A program made the translations under genes and the position numbers. Source: Spirodela intermedia (taxonomy: Eukaryota > Streptophyta > Magnoliopsida > Alismatales > Araceae). Taken from it: DNA of 64,000 nt. The stretch spans positions 4,069,001 to 4,133,000 of the forward strand of contig LR746273.1 of NCBI GenBank assembly GCA_902729315.2. Reading direction: 5' to 3'. The notes beneath the pieces are model-generated. The model saw only the letters and a program-made list of their open reading frames with translations, had not been told where the DNA came from and made no database searches. Shown one piece after another: positions 25,239 through 41,043 of this stretch (within the stretch, counting starts at the first letter, position 1; every line of letters begins with the position of its first letter).

Positions 25239-25591
25239 ATTATTAACTCATGATAATGAAAACTTATCATCAACATAGCAGTCAACCTAGGAAATTTTTG
25301 AGTAATGAATACTAAACATTTTAATTCCAATGACTAAGTTTCTAAGCACACTACAATGAGATATTAATTTCATAAATTCATGCCAAAATTGTGCATAAAG
25401 TTTTTACTAAAATTTAGCCTCAAAGCTTTTTCAAACATTCAAAATACTTATGTCATCAACAAGTTCACCCACTCAACTTAAAATGTGATTTTTAAGATAG
25501 TATTTTTGTGTGTAGTATAGAGAGATAGACTAGTAAAATATATTATCTATAAGAAGATTTGTTGATCTTATAAATATAAGTTCTAGATAGT
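25239..25591. other. spacer between copies D2 and D3
   Basis: AT-rich, no gene or repeat recognised. It contains 'attaactcatgataat', which mirrors the 'tttatcatgagttaa' in the D2 right flank, a small palindromic relation of no known meaning. Confidence 0.5.
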
Positions 25592-27130
25592 TGACGTGAC
25601 TTAGTTGTTGTATAGTAAATCACGCAAAATTAAAATTTATAAAACTAGAAAATATGAATTTTTAGATATTTAGAAGTATTTATGAACAAATATATCAATT
25701 ATAATTCAGTAAAAGTTCTAAAAATAGTAGTAATTTTCTAGTCAATCATAGGGATGTAATATAATATCAAGTAATTATTTAGAATTTTTTTCAAAGAATA
25801 CTATTTTCTATGAATTTTATACTAAGAAATGAAAATAAAATATATTTAAAATTTACGAAAAAAAGAAATAAAGGTGTAGACGTCAGGATGATGTTAGTGC
25901 CCGACAAACACAAATCGAGTGAAAATAGAGTTTCGCTCGATGATTCTTACATAAATGATTATAGATAATTTAATTGATCAAATTAAGATTTGTAAAAGCT
26001 AAAAGAATTATAATTGAATAAAATATATCTTAGTAAATTTAAATCACACAAATTATCACTAAATGAAGTGGAAATTAAGTTGAAAGTAGAAAAACAAAGT
26101 TCTAGCGTCGCGGCCATAATATGTCGGCAATGCACCAGAATCTTGAGCATTTGAAAGGATCGTCGTGTAGTGTCAATAGCCTCAAAGACTCTATTCGGAC
26201 AAAGACGACGTGAGCAATCTCTAGATCTCCTTGTGAAGTCTAGAGATAAATGAAATGGGTCATCGAATGATCTCTGGTAGAAATAAATGACAACTTTGCA
26301 GCTCTCTGACAATTGTCACCTGACATAGAAGAACTAAATGGAGGTAAGGTGTGTGTTAGGAAGCTTCATCCTCTAATTTGCACAGCAAGAGGAAGCTCTT
26401 CATCCCATTTTGGTACACTCTCAGAAGGTGGCGACTTGTCTCTTGACAGATCGTTCTCTTCCTGACGATGGCTTATTTGTCGATCAATTAGAGATGTTTT
26501 ACTCGATGGATTCGTGATCCTTTTATTGCGAATCATTTAGCAATTTTAGTAATGCTCCACGAATCGCATTGATAAGATTTTTGTCGATGATCCAACAATT
26601 CTGGTTACTTAATCCTTCACCGACAATCTACAAGAAAGTCGCGATAATCAAATAAAAAATATGAGTTGTGGCTTTGGGAGGATTCAAACCCACACCAATT
26701 GCCTGCCTTTTTTGTGGAAGGTGTGATGTGGGTTAGTCCTACATCACTTTCTCATGCGTCGAACTTTCTAACAGATATATAGTAATATTACATTTCTGAT
26801 CAACTCCCTTTCTCATGCGTGTACAACTACTCCTTGCCCCACAGTCGGCTGGCCACTAGTGACGTGAAAGGGGAGTGGCACACATGTGCCCCTATCGATC
26901 CTAGCCGCTCAAGTCCCTAGTTGCAGCTACTCACTGACTGTGCTTCCAACCCGCTTGCAGGCCCGACTAGTTGATGGGTCCTCCTCATTTTGCTTTATTT
27001 TTATTTTTATTTTTATTTCTTCATTTATCTCAAAAGTAAGATTGTAAAAATCATATAAATTTGTATAAAATCACATAATTACCTAAAAATTCACATTAAT
27101 CAATTGAAACCCACTTTTCACACTTTAACA
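25592..27130 (-). repeat. LTR-like repeat, second family, copy D3 (decayed, with insertion)
   Basis: It is alignable with D2 from TGACGTGACTTAG to CTTTAACA and then through the same 52-base right flank (27131-27182). Relative to D2 it carries many C to T and G to A changes and an extra segment of about 130 bases at 26702-26834. Same orientation as D1 and D2. Confidence 0.7.
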
Positions 27131-27182
27131 CAAATCTAAATCTATTTATCATGAGTTAAGGCTAAAACTATATTATTTACTA

Positions 27183-28324
27183 TATTATGAGTATGATACT
27201 TTAGTACGTGGATGTTGTTGTGAATTTGAAGATACAAGTGATTGAAAATATGATCAAACAAGAAAGATAAATAATTTGGAGGTGAGAATAAATTTTAGTA
27301 TGAAAAAATTGACTCACTAACTTCTCAAATTCAACCAATATGGCTTTCAAGATCCAACCTATCCACCTCCTTGATTTGACTCCCAAGATTCAACCAACTG
27401 TCAATTTCCCTTGCTTTTCATCAAGAATATCCAAGTTTTTATCTCTTCATTGTCCTTCTAAGCACAATCAAGCTCTTATTTTAGGTACCTATGAGAACAA
27501 CATGACTCCAACATATTTTTTTCATTATCTGCAAGAGGAGACAATAAATCTTTCCTTACAAGAGAGGAGGGAGGAGATAACCACAAAAAACATTGACACA
27601 AAAGAAAGAGGGAAAATAAAAAACTATCTAATTTTTGCCTTAAATCAGGCTCCACATAATTATTTTTATATCTCTTTTCTCATAAGAGAACTATAGAAAT
27701 TTACTTTTTAAACTTCTCAAAGGTATGACATGTTTGGAACCTTCTATTCCTCTCTTATTGGCCCTATGCATCAAAACAAATGACAAACCATAAGAAAACT
27801 ATGTATGCATCAATCTCTCATTCTTTTTAAGTGTGTCTGCCCAATTTAATTAACAACATTTGGTAACTCAATTGTGTTGCTTCACTTGGCATTGTCCAAG
27901 GAAATTAATTAAAAGCCTAAAATATAATGAAAATTTAAATGGTATTCCTTCGTACTAACAAATTTCATGACTCATATGAAGTACATTTTAATAAATTTAA
28001 TTAAAATTCTGAGTATAGATTCTTTTTTTATTATTTATATAAATTTTTTTCTCATCAAGAATATAATGAAAATAAAATCGTTGAAATTTGATAGCCTTGA
28101 TTACAAAAAAGAATATTTTCCTATTTAAAAGGCTCGATACAAAAATATTGTCTTCTAGTCGTTAATATGGAAATTTGATAGACGTGGTTACAAATGCTTA
28201 ATACGAAATTATTTTGTATTCTAATCATTGACATGTGAGTGGTTATTGGTAAGCTAAAGCTCTAATCATTTTTATAAACATTTATCCCTTTTCTTTTATA
28301 ATAATAAAAAAGAGATAGGTTAAA
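27183..28324. other. intergenic, AT-rich, no gene seen
   Basis: Contains one 118-codon open frame (27340-27696) with no recognisable motif and biased, AT-rich codons. It is not supported as a gene. No repeats were recognised before the LTR start at 28325. Confidence 0.5.
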
Positions 28325-30475
28325 TGTTAAAGCTAGAATTATGTGTTTTAATTAGTTTTATTATTTGATTTTATTTTGTTAACTTTCAGAATAAATATAT
28401 GATATATTCTTAATTTTAGAAGTCTGAAGTTAGAATACTTAGCACATTTTTTTATTATTAAAATAGAAATAATAAATTATAAAAAATTCTTCCACTTGCT
28501 AACAAGTTGGCACTCGACAACTGACTTGGAGGGGGGACAATGGTCGAGTAGGTAGACCTAGACTGAGGGAGCCATGAGTTGGGCTTGAGTGGCAAAGGCC
28601 TTGCTCCGCACACATGTGCGTCACTCCCCTTCCACGTCTTGGTGGCCAACTGATCATGAGGCAAGGAGCGCCCGTACACACGTGCATGTGCAAGGGCAGA
28701 CCACCTTATTGCCTTCTCCCAAGATGGTTTTGAGCATTATTTTATTTCAGAAGAAGGGAACTCTACTAACAGATGTAGCTTTAGTTTATATTCGGCATAT
28801 GTTCCAAAATATTTTTGATGTGGGACAATATTTTCATCTATTTCAGTGCAACCAAATGGAGCGCAATGTGACCCAACAATACACAAAGAGCCACGTCATC
28901 TGATTAACCTGATCCTATGACTAACAAATCACCATAATACTAGATGCATAAAGCAATTCATCGACGATTTGCAAATTTGATGCCGCTCAGCACACATGTG
29001 GCCTTAAATGCCGATTCGACGACTATGGAGGCACCATAGTATCAGAACTTAAGTTCATAATCTGCAGCAGTTCGCAGCAAGTTGATCCTACATTGCTCAA
29101 AGAGTCACGTGACTAAGCTCATTTGATCCAACAACTTGTAGAGCACCACGATACTATGAACTTAAGTTCTCACACATATCACCATCGGGGATATAAAGAC
29201 AATCATCAATTATTGTCTGATAAAATAAATATTATTGATTATCTTTAAAATCCCGACGGTAGTTGTGAATATGGAATTCATTCTTCCCTCCTTTTGTACG
29301 ATCGACATATCTAGCGATCAGCAAACTTCTTTCTTCCTCTCCTAACTACACTCAAGGCCTCTAACGAGTGGTCAGCTCTTTTCTTCTTCCCCTAAACAAT
29401 GGTGATAGTGTAGTCGACCCTTCTTTTGGTGGATCTCTTCAGCAAGTGACACAGTGCTTCCGAACGATACTTCTGTGACTTTCGGTGTGGTGTGGCACAA
29501 CTGGATGAAATTAAGCCACCACACCAATGTCTCCAATTACCTAAGAAGAAGACTAAACTTGGGCAATAATTTATTTCCTAATTTTAGTATTTAATTATCT
29601 ATTTTTGTCATTTATTTATATTTTACAACAAGCTATTTCTATTTCATGCATATTTCAATTGAAATGAGTAGAACTAATTCAAAACTTAATGAATGATCTT
29701 CATTCTTTTTCTTAATCCTCTAAAACTCGTATGAGGTCAAGATAAAATTATTTCCAACTTATTTTCTATTAATATTCACAGTCAAATCTCAACATATGCA
29801 CATTCCCGACATTCTACGAATAATAAGTATTTTTCTATTTTTGAAAGCAAAATCACCGAGATTAAAGATTAATTAATGAGCATTTAATGGTTAAAATAAG
29901 CTAGAGAAATTCACGATTGCCTAATGTCATGTGTGTGAATCCTTGAGCACACATTCATTCGAGAAAACGAATTGATCGTATTTCTCTCTTCCTTTATTTT
30001 CATCTTATTTCTCTCTCTCCCTCTCTTGTGAGATCTCTCTTCTCTCTCCATCTCAAGTGAAATCTTTCCCTTTCTCTCCCTTTCTCTTGATCAATCTCCT
30101 TCTCTTTTTTTTCTAGATTGATCTTTCTCTCTCCTTCTCTTTCTCTCACTCATGAGACTTTTCTCTCTCTCTGTCTCATGTGAGATTTCTCTCCTCTTGT
30201 CTCTTTCTCTCCCTTTCACGATAGATCTCATCTCTTCTCTCTCTCATGAGAGCTCTCTCTTCTCTCTCTTTTTTCCTCTCTTTTCTTTGCTTCACTTCTT
30301 TTATTCTTTTCACCTCACCCTTCTATTTTATTATTTCTATTACGTATTAATAAAATATTATAATCACTTTATATATAAATTAAATTAGTTTTCATAATGG
30401 ATTAATCAATCTCTCTTTGACTTGAGACCTACTTTTGTACTAGTATTTTATTAAGTCTTGGTTATAATTTGTGAT
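28325..30475 (+). repeat. inverted lone LTR of the Athila-type family (copy C)
   Basis: It begins TGTTAAAGCTAGAATTATG, the reverse complement of the right end of copy B, and runs as the inverted equivalent of copies A and B up to 'attaagtcttggttata' near 30470. The last 40-50 bases expected from copy A are replaced by unrelated sequence, so the inner end is damaged. No gag, primer site or partner LTR is attached. It is either a solo LTR or a fragment. Its end lies about 350 bases upstream of the CPSF73-I start codon. Confidence 0.8.
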
Positions 30476-30823
30476 ATCACAGAAGTCCTCTCATTGTCGG
30501 TGTATCTCATCCTCCCTCCCTTCCTCTCATTTATAGGGCAGTACAGACGCCTCTCTTCACTTGCTTGTCTCCCAGTGGGTTAAGGTATGAACTTGCAAGT
30601 GATGAGAAAGGGAGCGTGCCTTCTTTCTATCACCGAGGATATTGGGCCAATTCTTTGACGGCCCAAACCCTACTAGGATCCGCTTAGAGACGTGGCCTCT
30701 TTGATTCGTAGGCCTTCCTAGTACCCTCATAGGTAGCCACTCTTCTTCGATCAGAATAGGGTTTCTCCTCTCTCTCGCCCCGTGTGTAGGATTCTTCCCG
30801 GTTTCTGAACCGGCGATTGAGTG
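30476..30823 (+). promoter_or_regulatory. upstream region of CPSF73-I
   Basis: The 350 bases between the LTR and the start codon must hold the core promoter and leader unless these lie inside the LTR. Base composition switches here from AT-rich to balanced, with CT-rich stretches (30486-30530, 30760-30780). No TATA box could be assigned. Confidence 0.4.
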
Positions 30824-34955
<4,132 letters not shown>

Positions 34956-35758
34956 CTCACCGACTCACTGTGACTGAACAGACCAGCACCGACCCGACCG
35001 ACCCACCAGAACGGTCAATGTCCTCGTAGGTTGTCACCAACTCCTTCCTCTCTCTTCTTGCGGATGGAGATGGATTGTTGTAGACCAGCACGTCGTTTCC
35101 TTACTGGCCAATCAACTCTTTCTTCCTACCAGCGAGCGAGCGAGCTCATCCAGTTCCCGGGAGTCTTTTTCCCGTTCCATTGCGGCGTTGTGTTTAGTAT
35201 GGAAACAAAGTGACGCCGCACAGATCGCGTGTTATTAAATTGGTTGCTTGGCTGATCATCCGTACAACGCCGGTTCAAAAGTGACTTGATCGCTTGAAAC
35301 TGCTGGGTTCTTAGCTGTTAAACAGATTGACAAACAGATCTGGATTTGATTTCCGGCGATGGGTTTTCTGTCGGAAGAAAACCGGATTATGTACGCCGTC
35401 GGCGCGTTAAACAAGACGATGCGCACACGTCTCAGGAGATCGAGAATGTGAGTGCTGAGAGAACGAACGGACAGGCTGATAAACAACCAGATAATGCTAG
35501 GTTTTGTTTTCTTCCAGAAGAACAGGGAAAGAAAAATTAGGGTAGACCCAGCCCAGCAGCAACAAGGCACAAGGGCCAACAAGGAAGAGAATGCAGTGGC
35601 TTCCTAGGAGAAACGGAATAGTGGGGGATAGGCACCAAGAGGAAGGGCAACAAGGGGAAGTGTCTATTTGTCTACACAGCGAGCAGCTGTTGTCGCAGGC
35701 CTCATCCGTAGCTAGGGTTTTCGATTCTCATCTTCCTCCATCGTCTTCTCTTACCACC
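34956..35758. other. intergenic region between convergent genes
   Basis: It holds the 3' flanks of CPSF73-I (+) and POLD4 (-), whose stops are 803 bases apart. No further gene is supported; short open frames on both strands lack recognisable motifs. Confidence 0.6.
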
Positions 35759-36427
35759 TTAGATACGGCCCTCCCACAGACAGTCTGGCTTCACCGAGGC
35801 ACCGCCTCGAAGGAGGCCCGCCAGCTCCACCGGAGGGTTGAGGCCGAGGCGAGCGGCCCTCTCCCAGCGCTCCTGGCGGGTAATCCCCAGACAGGGTCCG
35901 AACCTCATGTCCATGTCGAACTGCCGCAGCGCCTCCTCCTCCGCACTGTGTTCCAGCCATTCTGATTGCCATAAAATAAAAGGCAAGAACACCATTAACC
36001 TAAAATCACACCCGTTACCGTTTCCACCACGATCGAAAAAACGGCAGGGAAATTGGAGAAAACAAGGATGTCAGAACTCGTCCAGAGAATCAAACTTGAT
36101 CCAATGATCGGGGGATACACTGATCTGTACTGAGGCCGGAAAGCCGAAACGGGTGGAGTAATTGAACGTGAGGATTGGGTCCGAAGATGAATCGCACTCT
36201 GCTGCGAGGTAGGTAAGGGCTTTACCACCAAGGTCAAAGGAATCGTGGGAGACAAGAGCAGACGGGGGGGCGATGTCCCCTTCCACAGGCGAGATGGATG
36301 AGCCCTTGAGGCTCGCACCAGTTGCTTTCTTCTTGAAGGCGCCGGCAGAGGGCTTGGCGACGCCGCCACCGACGGTGGTCTTCTTCTTCTGCCGGTAGAA
36401 ACCCTTCATGCCTCCTCCGGATGCCAT
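35759..36427 (-). CDS. POLD4: DNA polymerase delta subunit 4
   Basis: The smallest subunit of replicative DNA polymerase delta, which stabilises the complex and contacts the catalytic subunit and PCNA in the nucleus. Two exons on the minus strand: 36427-36226 and 35961-35759, joined in phase, 134 aa (Arabidopsis homologue about 124). The N-terminus starts MASGGGMKGFYRQKKK, where GFYRQKK is the family's basic PIP-like start. The second exon carries the conserved core RQFDMDMRFGPCLGITRQER followed by WERAARLGLNPP, and the usual ending CLWEGRI. Residues between the two conserved parts (SSISPVEGDIAPPSALVSHD) vary between species. The donor has two GT sites three bases apart, giving an optional glycine. 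The leader carries GAGACA/GA repeats immediately before the start codon. Confidence 0.9.
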
Positions 36428-36470
36428 GTCTCTGTCTCTCTGTCTCTCTGTCTCTCTCTCTCTCATCCCA
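36428..36470 (-). repeat. GA/GAGACA simple repeat in the POLD4 leader
   Basis: On the POLD4 strand the bases just before the start codon read as alternating GAGAGA and GACAGAGA units. It is part of the transcript leader if transcription starts upstream. Confidence 0.85.
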
Positions 36471-39400
36471 ATCGAGAAGAGAGGGCAGGTTTGAATTCCT
36501 GATGGGACCAGCGGCTTTTTCTCGAGGACGACGAAAGAGAGGACGCGATGATAAGATCGGACGGATGGAATTTAATGCGATCCCCGGGAGAAAATGAGTC
36601 CACCACAAAAAGATGTTCCCTAAGGTCGAACCATAAGAATCCCACATTGTTAGGCGCCAGTTTTAAAGAGTTCGTCTTCCGCCGTCATCGACCGCGAGGA
36701 GATGAGGTCTTTCACAGAAGGCCTCAAGTAAGAGATTCTCCTATATTTTAGAAGACCACTGCAGTCATGCACATGTTCTTAGAAAAAGTTGATAATTGGC
36801 CCCTCGAAAATCAACCTTTCACTAGTGAACGCCCACATAATGTTGAAAAAAATTGAGACAATTCCAAATTGATTTGCACAGTAAGGAGCATAAAAATAGT
36901 GACAATGATTTTAAATGGATCGAATAAAATGACTAATGGATCAAGCGATCATAAAAATGGCTTCGAGGTGTTCTTATGATGCGAGTTGTAGAAATATGTT
37001 ATTTATGTTAACATCTCAAAAATCAAAAAATGGAAGGTAACATCAAGTTTAACAATAAAAAAATATTCAGATTCACTTATGTCATTGCATCCAGTTTGGA
37101 TTTAAAGTCGTTTGGATAAAAATGACAAAGTTTGCTGTGTATATGCGTTGTTAATTATTGGACTGACAACATAGATTAAAAATGTTATGCGACACTCTTC
37201 CATGTTCGTCAATAGATAAAAAGGATACAAATTTGCTTAATGGATCAAAATATTATACTGCTGAAAAAGATCCCTACTTGCCACCTTGTCAAATGAAAAA
37301 AAATAAAAAGAATTCATGAAAAGCAAACTATTAAAAGTCTTTACCAAAGAGGCTGATTTTTACAAATAACTTGGTGACGATGACTTATTATACTGCCAAA
37401 TACCATAGTTGATGATACAAAATATAAAAAATAAAATCTAGGACACCATTGTGGTATAGATTTTGATGCTACTCATAATTTTGAAAGATTCTTTGTGTCT
37501 TTATATATGTATAATCTGGTTTTTTGAATAAAATGTTCCCCCAATGTATGGATAATATAAAATAATTCAACAAGGAAATAACAAGGTACCTTGAGATCTT
37601 TTTTCTGCACATGATGTTAATGAAAGTGGGTTTGGTTAAAGTAGTGCATAATTCTTAGGAAATCTAAATGCACCAATTGGTAATCTAAATGGCTAACACT
37701 TATATAAGGTATAAACACAGGACTTTGATTTCTTGTGCCTTCTATTTTTGCTTGTAATAAGTTAGAATAAGAAAGTTAGTCTCTTGATGTCTACTATGGA
37801 GAGATAAAAATGTTAAACCATTATAAATCCAAGCATTCACTTCTTACTTTTGTTATACTATGTCGACCTAGTGTCTAAACACAACTTATGGCAACCCATG
37901 AGTCAACTCAATATAGTGTAAAGAAAAAGGTTTTAAACCTATTGAAGACTATAAAAATATTTTAAAGAACTAAGTATCCCTCCCTTGGTATTTTAATTAT
38001 CCCACTCTAAGACACGTAATGAGGCAAGATGATGTTAAAGCCAAAGTTAGTTCAACATATATTAAACATGATGTTCAATTGGATGAAATGTCTGCCTTTG
38101 TGACATTCAATTAGATGAAACATATGTAGTGAACAATAATTGGCAAGTTTTCTTTTGTGAACACATTAGAATTGATAATGTGCTTAAAGTCTTGACATCA
38201 TTAATTTTATGGATTATTGTAATATTGCTACAATGGTCCACATTGATTTGAATAGGATAATATAACTAGATATCACATAGTAACATGTAGAATCCTCTCA
38301 AATGTAGTCAAACTATTCAAATTTTGAGCATACATCACAAATATCTTAATAGTATTGATAGCGCTTTGCATTATTTTTTCTCACAATTTATAAATTTCTT
38401 ATAGAAATAGAGTTGATAATAGACATAATTGTTCAAGGTAATCTATAAATATCTTTTAGGAAGCCTTCGTTAATTAAAAACATGAAAATTATTTTATTTG
38501 TAGATTTATATTTTTTCTAAATCTCTTCTAATCATTTGTTAATTATAGTGTAAAAATGGTGCAACATCTTCATTGAAGACAATCAATAATGTATAGAAAG
38601 AAGTCAATAAAAAACAAAAGAGAGGCATAGAGCTCCTTAAAATTATTAAAAAATATTTTTTATATTTATACTGATTATTGCCTTTATTTAAAAATGGAGA
38701 GATCAATGAGTAATCATAGTTTATAACAAATATGTAGAAAATCTGTATCTTTAGAATTTATTTAATGGAACACATAGCTAACATAATTTGTCATTTTTTT
38801 CACCCTATTTTTAATGCATTAAAATTATGAAAAAAATTCAAATATTTATAGATTTTAGTTGGTTAATGTTCCATAATATGTGTTTTATTCTTAAATATTT
38901 ACCTCTTCAAATTTATAATTGTGTAGATCTTTGACTCTCCTATTTTATGGTTGTGATTTTTTTCCGAATTCAAATATGTTTCAAGTTTACTAATTATTGA
39001 ACCTCTTCATGGATGGGTTTTTTTAATTTGTGGATTAAAATTATTTTTTCATTATTTTTAGGAATTAATTGGAATATATTTGGTAGCTAAAATTTATGAA
39101 TATTATGTTACAAATACCTATTTCGGTATGTTGATACTTGGTAACAATGTATTTTAGAACCTCATGTGATTGTATTACTATCTTTTAAGAAAACATGAAG
39201 GTAGGTATAATATTTAAAGGATTATTTTTCCTTAGTGAACTGGAGAAAGGATTAAAGGAACATATTCCTAATTAATTGCCACATAAAAACATGAAAATTA
39301 TATCTTAATTAATCTTGATTTTTCCAACATGATTTAGACCTTTAAAATTGATTTTGTATTTAATACAATCTTGTATCATACCCCAATTATTATAAAAGTA

Positions 39401-40080
39401 TTAATAATAATGCTCGCTCATGTCAACCTACAAATATTTTGGTTGATGATTCTATGAGGACAATAAGGCATATATTTCTCTAACATAACTATAGGACTTG
39501 CGTAATTATATGATGATACCTATGCTACATGTTTTGTAAAGATGGCATATTTATGATAATGTCGTCATGATCACAATGCTAGAGGCGAATGATGATCAAA
39601 AGGAGCCTTGATTTTGAAATAATTTATCCCATATTATTACAGCTGCCCATTTTGGTAATTAGGCGACACTGTAGGGATAAGTACGTGTAATGTGGCCCAC
39701 TAGGAGCGGCCATATAGGTAACAGGGCCCGAAACCATCCTATTCCACGTGCTGGTTGCGAGAGCAGACTGGAATTAGAGCCGACTTTGCCCAGTTAGACT
39801 CTACTTAGCGCGACACGTCATGAAGGGACACGTGGTGCTGACGTGTCGCGTTTACAGGACGGGCAGCGGATTCTCCTCCCCACCCGTCTACGGAGATGTG
39901 GTGTGTACTGGCAACAGAGCAACCCATGGCTTTGTCTTGGGACAGGCAAGGAAAAACAAATTTGTGGGCCCCACACACAATCTCTCTCTCTCTAACCCAT
40001 CGACAAGCAGCGAGAGCTTTAGAGAGAGAGAGAGGGGCTATTGCCGTCATATCTTCTTTGCTTGGGCATTGGTCAGTTAC

Positions 40081-40115
<35 letters not shown>

Positions 40116-40808
40116 GGGGAAGGGGAGAGAGAGTGAGAGAGGGAGAGAGGAGCTAACGGCGTCGTGTGGAGATGGTGTGAGAGCCACAAGAGGGACTGGC
40201 AAATATCGGGGACAGCCAATGAGCGGGCGCCTCACATATCTTTTATCACCGCGCGCCACGTCGCCACCACGCCCCCCGGTTGCCAGGCGACCTCAAAATT
40301 TCCCTCATTTTCGGTTGGAGTCAGAAAATCGTCGCGGGGGAAGAAGAATCCGGAGAGGGTCAGACGCAGGCAGGCAGGCAGAGAGGGTCGATCCTCCCTT
40401 CCTCCCCTCCGCACCCTCCCCCGCAGCGGCAGACAAGAACACATCCACTCCCGGTGATCCTGTACAGAAGAAGGGGACAATCCTAGTCCCCGTCTCTCTC
40501 TCCGCCTCCCCCACTCTCTCTCTCTCTCCCGGAGCTCTTGCTGTCCTAAACCGTCGGAATCTCTCTCTCTCTCGCTCTACATCAGCCAGAGCAGTGCGGC
40601 GGCGGGCGACTACAGGTTGGCCATCTGGATTCCTCTCTCTCTCTCTCTCTCTCTTCGCGTGGGTGTTTCCTAGTGTCACTGTTCTCGGCAGGGAGTAGAA
40701 CCACGTTTCTTCCACATTTTTTGTGTTCCGCTTCACCATGGCGCTCGAGATCTGAAGGACAACCTGTCGATGAATCGGTTCTTGGACGCCACTAAGGTCT
40801 TTCGTTTC
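36471..40808. other. intergenic between divergent POLD4 and SIG1
   Basis: 36760-39650 is AT-rich and shows no gene, RNA gene or clear repeat. From about 39700 GC rises sharply and CT/GA runs appear (40020, 40090, 40500-40650), marking the SIG1 upstream region. A 292-codon open frame at 39820-40698 is made of Ser/Arg-rich low-complexity sequence through these runs and is not supported as a gene. Confidence 0.55.
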
Positions 40809-40816
40809 TATAAATA
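40809..40816 (+). promoter_or_regulatory. candidate TATA box of the sigma factor gene
   Basis: TATAAATA stands 228 bases upstream of the first ATG of SIG1, after the CT-rich block. Transcription from it would start near 40845 and give a leader of about 200 bases. That leader contains one two-codon upstream frame (ATG ACG TAG, 41020-41028). Confidence 0.4.
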
Positions 40817-41043
40817 TACAGATGACTTCCTCTCTCACCAGAATCCCCTCTTGACTGTCGTTCCCTGGATTCACGGAAACACCTCGATCCTTTGGGATTC
40901 AAAACTTCGTCTTCGTGGTAACTCCTGAATTAATTTTTCTTTTCTCTTGCCGCTCCGGCATTGCTGAATCAGGCTTAGGCAAGAGCAGAAGCCGAGAGAA
41001 GTCATTCGACGATCTACAGATGACGTAGCTGCAAAGAAGTACT

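Noticed and set aside
39820-40698. 292-codon open frame upstream of SIG1
   Set aside because: Runs through CT/GA repeats; low-complexity Ser/Arg/Glu protein; no splice or family support.
40770-40928. 53-codon frame upstream of SIG1 as a regulatory uORF
   Set aside because: It begins before the best TATA box, so it would not be whole in the transcript; a second-site start cannot be judged without RNA data.
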